From Thermoplasmata archaeon (GTDB lineage Archaea > Thermoplasmatota > Thermoplasmata > Thermoplasmatales > GCA-001856825): DNA of 64,000 nucleotides. The stretch lies in NCBI GenBank assembly GCA_021817415.1, contig JAKAUZ010000003.1, forward strand, positions 186,001 to 250,000, read 5' to 3'. A program made the position numbers and the translations under genes. Every line of letters begins with the position of its first letter. Position 1 is the stretch's first letter. This document shows positions 59,622 to 64,000 of this stretch, piece after piece. The notes beneath the pieces were generated by a model, which was given only the letters and a program-made list of their open reading frames with translations, was not told the DNA's origin and searched no databases.

Positions 59622-61074
59622 TATACCACTTCCTCATTAATGTGTAATCTTTCTTTCCTGCGCCCGTCTTAGGGATGCTTTTGACTACTCTGAAATACTT
59701 GGGAACTGCATAATTAGCCATTTTTGTCGAGAGCCATTCTTTTAGTTCTTTTAGATCGATATCTCTCCTAACATCTATAAAAGCAGCACCTACCTCACCC
59801 CACTTGTCGTCAGGCACACCTATTACCGCGCTCTCATAAATTCCAGAGTAGCTCTCAAGGACCTTCTCCACTTCACTTGGATAGACGTTTTCCCCGCCAG
59901 ACTTGTACATGAACTTGATTCTCCCAACAAAATAGTAGAATCCATCTTCATCTCTTCTCAGTATGTCACCTGTCCTCACCATGCCGCAATTCATAATATC
60001 CTCCGTCTTTTTTGCGTCCCTAAAATATCCTGAGAATATTACAGGGCCACCCACCATCAGTTCCCCTAAATCAGATTCCTGCCCATTCTGGTCAAGAAGT
60101 TTTAAATCCACGAAAAGAGACTTTCTTCCGATGGAAAAAGGGCGATTTAAATCATCTTCATTGGAGTAGAAGAGATTTGGACCCGCCTCTGTCAACCCAT
60201 ATCCCTGATAGAAGTTTATTCCCTTATTCCTGAACCTTTCAGTTACATGCTCTGGAGTGGTTCCGCCACCGCTTTTGACAAATCGTAGGGAAGAAAGCTG
60301 GCTTCCATTGAAATTCTCTGACTCCGAAATCTGCGCCATCATTGCAGGAACCCCAGAAAAAACAGTGATTTTCATCCCATCCATAATTCTTAGTACAAGG
60401 GAAGCATCGAACTTATCCACCAGAATGATACTTCCTCCTGCGATCAGGAGTGGGATTGTGAGCACGTTCCATCCTCCTGTATGAAAGAGAGGGTAGACCA
60501 GAACCGTCCTATCATTCTCCGACAGTTTCCATGAAAGTACAGTATTTATGGCGTTAAATATGATGGACCTGTTGCTGAGGACTGCCCCCTTAGGTTCTCC
60601 CGTGGTTCCTCCGGTGAACAGGATTAGTGAGGGAGTTTCGAGATCAACTTCCACGGTCTCATTAGAGGTCACATGCACTGGTCGTCCGATTCTTTCGAGG
60701 ATCTCCACTTTTACTGCCAGTACAGCGCAGAGTCTGCCGTATTTTTCCTGAAGCGATTCACTCAGGACGATGATCTTCGGTTCAACTCTCAAATTGGTAC
60801 TCAAAAGTTCCTGTTCTGTTAATCTTAGATTATTTGGAACAAGTATTGCCCCGATTTTCTGGCAGGCAAGGTAGAGAATGACCAATGCTGCCTTATTCTG
60901 AGATATGACGGATACTCTGTCTCCTTTTACAATTCCATCTTCCTTCAGTCTCCCTACGATGTAATTCGCAATTCTCTCCACATCCAAGTATGAGTAATTT
61001 TCCCCTCCCCAGTCTATCAGCGCAATTCTTTTCCCGTACTTGGACGAAATGAAACGAGAGATATCAAGAGTCAT
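59605..61074 (-). CDS. Acyl-CoA synthetase (AMP-forming)
   Basis: A 489-aa adenylate-forming enzyme. The P-loop LILFTGGTTGEPKG is near residue 151, the A5 motif YQGYGLTEAGPN near 287, MVRTGDILRRDEDGFYYFVGR near 365 and K-x(3)-GK at the end (IPKTGAGKKDY) are all kept. It activates a carboxylic acid to acyl-CoA. The gene abuts the KAS III-like gene (stop and start adjacent) and overlaps MaoC. The acid is unknown; the Liv-type ABC genes suggest an imported amino or aromatic acid. Confidence 0.92.
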   Translation of the reverse strand: MTLDISRFISSKYGKRIALIDWGGENYSYLDVERIANYIVGRLKEDGIVKGDRVSVISQNKAALVILYLACQKIGAILVPNNLRLTEQELLSTNLRVEPKIIVLSESLQEKYGRLCAVLAVKVEILERIGRPVHVTSNETVEVDLETPSLILFTGGTTGEPKGAVLSNRSIIFNAINTVLSWKLSENDRTVLVYPLFHTGGWNVLTIPLLIAGGSIILVDKFDASLVLRIMDGMKITVFSGVPAMMAQISESENFNGSQLSSLRFVKSGGGTTPEHVTERFRNKGINFYQGYGLTEAGPNLFYSNEDDLNRPFSIGRKSLFVDLKLLDQNGQESDLGELMVGGPVIFSGYFRDAKKTEDIMNCGMVRTGDILRRDEDGFYYFVGRIKFMYKSGGENVYPSEVEKVLESYSGIYESAVIGVPDDKWGEVGAAFIDVRRDIDLKELKEWLSTKMANYAVPKYFRVVKSIPKTGAGKKDYTLMRKWYNEWKT

Positions 61075-62094
61075 CTATCTGCCCCATTTAATTACTGTCG
61101 AGCCCCACACATACCCTGTTCCAGCGGCAGCAAAGACTATGTTCCCTGTTGAAAAACCAGTTTCACTGATTACTTGGTCAAGCGCTATGAACTGATCTGC
61201 AGATTGGCTGTGGCCGAATCTTTCCAGATAGTACGATTTCCTTTCAGGTATTCCCAGTGATGCTAGTATTTCATTATGGAAAGTGGGTTTCATGTGGTTG
61301 AGGAATATCTTGCTTACGTCCTCGGTCTTGATCCCACTTTTTTTAATTGATCTCTCTATGACCATCCTGAAATTCTCGACTGATTTATTATCCAAAATTG
61401 ATTTCATTCTTTCCTTATCCATCAGCCCTTCCAAGTAAATTCTATTCCTGCTGCAGTAATCTGGGTAACAGGGTTCCTTTGCTCCTCCTCCCCTCTCAAG
61501 CACGCTGAATGAAAGTGACCCATCACTCATAAAGTCAGAACTGAGTATCAAATTCTCGGAGAAGTCAGGAGCAACGATGGCTGCAACACCTGCATCAGCA
61601 AAATTATCCATCCAGTTAGTGGATCTGTTCTCAGGATCAACTATGTATGATTCCTTTGACGCACCAACAAGAAGTATGGACTTTCCTTCAGTGCTAGAAG
61701 AAAGTATCTTCTTTGCTACATAAAGGCCGAAAACTATTCCGGTGCACATTGAAGACATATCTAGGGAGAATGCTCCTTCGATTCCAAGGGCATCCTGGAT
61801 GTACGTGCTCATCAGCCATACGTGGTAATCTTTCCACTGGGAACCAACGTACAGTATCATACCGATATCATCCTTCCCTATTCCCTTTAGAGTTGCCTTT
61901 TCAATGGCTTTTTTTGCAGCCTTAATTGCCATTTCACTGGGCATCTCATCTTTCTTGCTGACGTGTTTGCTCAGGAGTCCCTGTTTCTTCTTTACCACAT
62001 CAACAGGGATGTGATAAATGTTGGAAATGTCTTCTGCAGTCTGGATACTTTCTGGGATATAGAGGCCATATGATACTATTCCTACGTTTCTCAA
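61075..62094 (-). CDS. KAS III/thiolase-fold condensing enzyme with C-H-H triad
   Basis: A 339-aa thiolase-fold protein. The active-site Cys is C117 in MSSMCTGIVFGLYVA, the first His is H267 in FLNHMKPTFHN and a second His is H295 in ERFGHSQSADQF, where FabH-type enzymes have Asn. AAAGTGYVWGSTVIK closes the fold. FabH-like enzymes join acyl-CoA and malonyl-ACP; archaea generally lack ACP, so acyl-CoA/CoA condensation or HMG-CoA-synthase-like chemistry is more likely. It lies one base upstream of the acyl-CoA ligase and one base downstream of the hydrolase. Confidence 0.85.
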   Translation of the reverse strand: MRNVGIVSYGLYIPESIQTAEDISNIYHIPVDVVKKKQGLLSKHVSKKDEMPSEMAIKAAKKAIEKATLKGIGKDDIGMILYVGSQWKDYHVWLMSTYIQDALGIEGAFSLDMSSMCTGIVFGLYVAKKILSSSTEGKSILLVGASKESYIVDPENRSTNWMDNFADAGVAAIVAPDFSENLILSSDFMSDGSLSFSVLERGGGAKEPCYPDYCSRNRIYLEGLMDKERMKSILDNKSVENFRMVIERSIKKSGIKTEDVSKIFLNHMKPTFHNEILASLGIPERKSYYLERFGHSQSADQFIALDQVISETGFSTGNIVFAAAGTGYVWGSTVIKWGR

Positions 62095-62934
62095 CTAATG
62101 CACCTCCCTCACATAAGGTATGTAGGAATATTCTTCCACTAGTCTTACAAAGTTCCTAATCTCATCATTTACCCTAGGCGCCTCCTCAATGAAAAGAAGG
62201 TGATTTTGATTTTTGAATACAAGTAGTGAGGAATTTCTGAGTGATTTGAATATGATAAGGCTGTTTGTCCAGGGCAAAACCCTGTCTTCCGTTCCACAGA
62301 CGATAAGGGATGGCGTATTAATCTTCTTGTTTGCATCGCAGGCATCATAATCCTTCGTTGCAAGCGCCTGGTATACCATCTGTGTCTGATCCTGAAGATA
62401 ATCCAATCTCTCCCCTATGATGCTTTCGAACTCCAATCTCCTTTCCCTGGGGAATTTGTCCGTCATTGCTATTTTCATGGTCCTGATAAGTTTCTCACGT
62501 ACGCTCTCTCCCGGAATGGTTTTTTCCATTTCGTCCCAAGTTGACTTTGGCATAGGAAGAGAGTTGCCTCCTCCGCAGGAAGTGGATATCAGTATAGTGC
62601 CTTTTACCCTATTTTCTGCCATTATGGCGATCTCCTGAGCAATAAAGCCTCCCATGGAAACACCCAGTACGAAGAATCTGTCTATGCCAAGGTGGTCCAT
62701 TACCTCCATTGCATCTTCTGCAAACTCTCTCACACTGTAAGGAGAAGTCAATGGGGAACTCTTCCCCACTCCCCTATTGTCTACCAGAATACAATGTGCC
62801 CATGAACTGATCTCCTGCAGCTGTTTTCTCCACATCCAGACCGAGTAGCCTAAACCTTCCAGAAAAAGGATTGGGATACCTTTCCCCGATTCCTCGTAGT
62901 AAATTTCATGATCCTTCACTCTAATTATACTCAT
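62095..62934 (-). CDS. Alpha/beta hydrolase
   Basis: A serine hydrolase of about 279 aa. The nucleophile elbow is LGVSMGGFIAQ near residue 90, LFLEGLGYSVWMWRKQL the oxyanion region, and the late GTEDRVLPW (Asp) and NQNHLLFIEEAP (His) complete the catalytic triad. The track start 62955 would add 7 residues; ATG 62934 (MSIIRVKDHEIYYEESG) is the likely start and overlaps the LivF gene end. It may cleave a thioester, lactone or C-C bond in the operon's pathway. Confidence 0.88.
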   Translation of the reverse strand: MSIIRVKDHEIYYEESGKGIPILFLEGLGYSVWMWRKQLQEISSWAHCILVDNRGVGKSSPLTSPYSVREFAEDAMEVMDHLGIDRFFVLGVSMGGFIAQEIAIMAENRVKGTILISTSCGGGNSLPMPKSTWDEMEKTIPGESVREKLIRTMKIAMTDKFPRERRLEFESIIGERLDYLQDQTQMVYQALATKDYDACDANKKINTPSLIVCGTEDRVLPWTNSLIIFKSLRNSSLLVFKNQNHLLFIEEAPRVNDEIRNFVRLVEEYSYIPYVREVH

Positions 62935-63658
62935 CCTTTGCACCTTCCTTATCATTCTGTCCCAGGTAAGACCTTCTCACAATTTCGTTCTTCATCATCT
63001 CTTCGCCAGTTCCTGAGGCAATTATCCTCCCTGCATCTAGCAGGTACACCTTCCTGGCCAGAGGAACAGTCTCTGAAACGTTCTGCTCCGTGAGTAATAT
63101 AGGCATCCTGGTCGAGATCGTCTTTATTTTCAGAAGAACCTCTTTCAGAAGTTTCGGATAAAGTCCGGTGGTAGGTTCATCCATTATCAGGAACTTTGGG
63201 GATGTCATCAAGGCTCGAGCGATAGAAAGCATCTGTTGCTGACCGCCACTCATCTTCCCTGCAGGCGTGGCAAATTTTTCTGCGAGGTCGGGAAAGAGGT
63301 CTTTCACGAATTCCAGGCGCTCTTCCAATTTCCCTTTTTTGCCCTTGATGGATGATTCAAAACCAAATTTCAGGTTATCAATTACGCTCATTTCCCTGAA
63401 GACTCTTCCCCTCTCAGGTACCGTCGAAATGCCTAGTTTTGCAATATGGAAAGCCTTCCTGTCCTGTATCTCTTCCTCACCAAAAAATATCTTTCCGCTG
63501 ACGGGTCTCAGTGTCCCAGTTATCGATTTTACGAGAGTTGATTTACCAGCTCCATTGGCCCCTATGACAAGTGTTATCTCATCACTGCAGCTCAAGGAGA
63601 CATCTCTAAGAACATTCGACCCATAGTACCCGGCCGAGAGATTATCAACTGTCAACAT
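62921..63658 (-). CDS. livF: LivF-type ABC transporter ATP-binding protein
   Basis: A 245-aa ATPase of the branched-chain amino acid/amide/urea family. Walker A is GANGAGKST near residue 35, signature MSGGQQQMLSIARAL, Walker B FLIMDEPTTGLYPKL, and TEQNVSETVPLARKVYLLDAGRI is the typical LivF end. The track start 63700 would overlap LivG more; ATG 63658 has GGAGG 8 bases upstream. It pairs with the LivG gene upstream. The substrate-binding protein and permeases must lie beyond the window. Confidence 0.92.
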   Translation of the reverse strand: MLTVDNLSAGYYGSNVLRDVSLSCSDEITLVIGANGAGKSTLVKSITGTLRPVSGKIFFGEEEIQDRKAFHIAKLGISTVPERGRVFREMSVIDNLKFGFESSIKGKKGKLEERLEFVKDLFPDLAEKFATPAGKMSGGQQQMLSIARALMTSPKFLIMDEPTTGLYPKLLKEVLLKIKTISTRMPILLTEQNVSETVPLARKVYLLDAGRIIASGTGEEMMKNEIVRRSYLGQNDKEGAKDEYN

Positions 63659-64000
63659 TTGTTTCGCCTCCCATGTATGCCTCCCTGACTTTCTCATCAT
63701 CGAAAAGTTCCGTCGTTGTTCCCTGAAAGATCTTCTTTCCCTTATCCATTACCACGACACTATCTACAAAGGGGAATATCTCGCTCAACCTGTGCTCAAC
63801 TATGATCATTTTTGTTCCCTTTTTCTTGAGACTGGAAAGAGCATCTATAACGCCTACTGCCTCATTATTGCTCAATCCCCCAATTGGCTCATCAAGAAGA
63901 AGAAGCTTCGGGTTAGTCATCAGAGCTTTTGCAACCTCGAGGCGCTTAAGGTTCCCGTGTGAAAGTTCACGCGCCTTTTTATTTCCAAATTGAGAAAGTC
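63645..64000 (-). CDS. livG: LivG-type ABC transporter ATP-binding protein, 5' end cut off by the window
   Basis: The track shows only its last 91 codons from MTNPKLLLLDEP, but the frame is open to the window edge and reads GNKKARELSHGNLKRLEVAKALMTNPK, with the signature LSHGNLKRLEVA. Walker B is LLLLDEPIGGLSNNEA and the switch His is in IIVEHRLSEIF. The C-terminus YMGG is typical of LivG. Its end overlaps LivF by 14 bases. The N-terminal part, with Walker A, is outside the window. Confidence 0.92.
   Translation of the reverse strand, partial: LSQFGNKKARELSHGNLKRLEVAKALMTNPKLLLLDEPIGGLSNNEAVGVIDALSSLKKKGTKMIIVEHRLSEIFPFVDSVVVMDKGKKIFQGTTTELFDDEKVREAYMGGETNVDS

Noticed and set aside
1-64000. 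CRISPR arrays, insertion sequences, rRNA genes, integrase or prophage genes
   Set aside because: None was visible: no regular direct repeats with spacers, no transposase or integrase motif, and only one tRNA-like fold on reading both strands.

Overview
The window reads as a chromosomal stretch of a Thermoplasmata-type euryarchaeon, probably Thermoplasmatales. Archaeal markers are ribosomal protein L37e, an LSm protein, RNA polymerase subunit K, short Nop5, CDP-archaeol synthase, archease, an aCPSF-type nuclease, an XPD-like helicase and archaeal-type glycyl-tRNA synthetase. Promoters are archaeal: TATA boxes often lie about 25 bases before the start codon, which implies leaderless mRNAs, while genes inside operons carry GGAGG or GGTGA ribosome-binding sites. 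Two very large Asn/Thr/Gly-rich surface proteins and menaquinone-type UbiA/UbiD fit a wall-less thermoacidophile. I cannot name the species. I saw no CRISPR array, insertion sequence, rRNA or prophage. One tRNA gene (tRNA-Glu, UUC) is present.

Layout. 1-1.7 kb: a cut-off conserved gene, queC and queD (7-deazaguanine pathway), then a DsrE-like protein. 1.7-3.9 kb: a HerA/VirB4-like ATPase with a C-terminal PD-(D/E)XK-like domain plus an unknown partner gene that holds an odd T-rich tract. 4.4-5.7 kb: an unknown protein and an AlaX editing protein. 6-9 kb: a giant surface protein. 9.2-14 kb: a HAD phosphatase, then a cassette of MFS carrier, sphingosine-1-phosphate-lyase-like PLP enzyme and FGGY kinase. 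14.4-16.9 kb: two KaiC-like ATPases (one lacking the Walker A lysine) and a sugar-nucleotide epimerase. 17-21.4 kb: Nudix hydrolase, thiamine-binding protein, tiny membrane peptides, methyltransferase, MFS carrier, acyl-CoA dehydrogenase. 21.5-25 kb: UbiA, UbiD and an MFS carrier in one overlapping operon.

25-31 kb: a GNAT protein, then four co-directed genes of unknown function around a membrane-anchored zinc-ribbon protein, then tRNA-Glu. 31.4-34.6 kb: CBS protein, glyS and a free-standing asparagine-synthetase-type domain. 34.5-42.2 kb, minus strand: MTA/SAH-type deaminase, ArsB-like permease, small unknown, archease, flippase and a second giant surface protein. 42.2-47.5 kb: carS, then an operon of MTA phosphorylase, aCPSF-type nuclease, a fused HTH/substrate-binding regulator and an XPD-like helicase. 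47.8-52.7 kb: information-processing genes (LSm, L37e, purF, nop5, fRMsr, rpoK); purF starts inside the L37e gene. 52.7-58.5 kb: aminotransferase, a saccharopine-dehydrogenase-like enzyme followed by three tandem SCP2-like proteins, an amino-acid permease and a lone ABC ATPase. 58.6-64 kb, minus strand: a TetR-linked acyl-CoA operon (MaoC, acyl-CoA ligase, KAS III-like enzyme, alpha/beta hydrolase) joined to LivF/LivG ATPases and running off the window edge.

The strongest candidates for something undescribed are the TetR-linked thiolase-fold/ligase/Liv operon, the lyase-kinase-carrier cassette, the triple SCP2-like cluster, the 26-31 kb zinc-ribbon cassette and the HerA-nuclease pair. All functional links between genes rest on position and family knowledge only.
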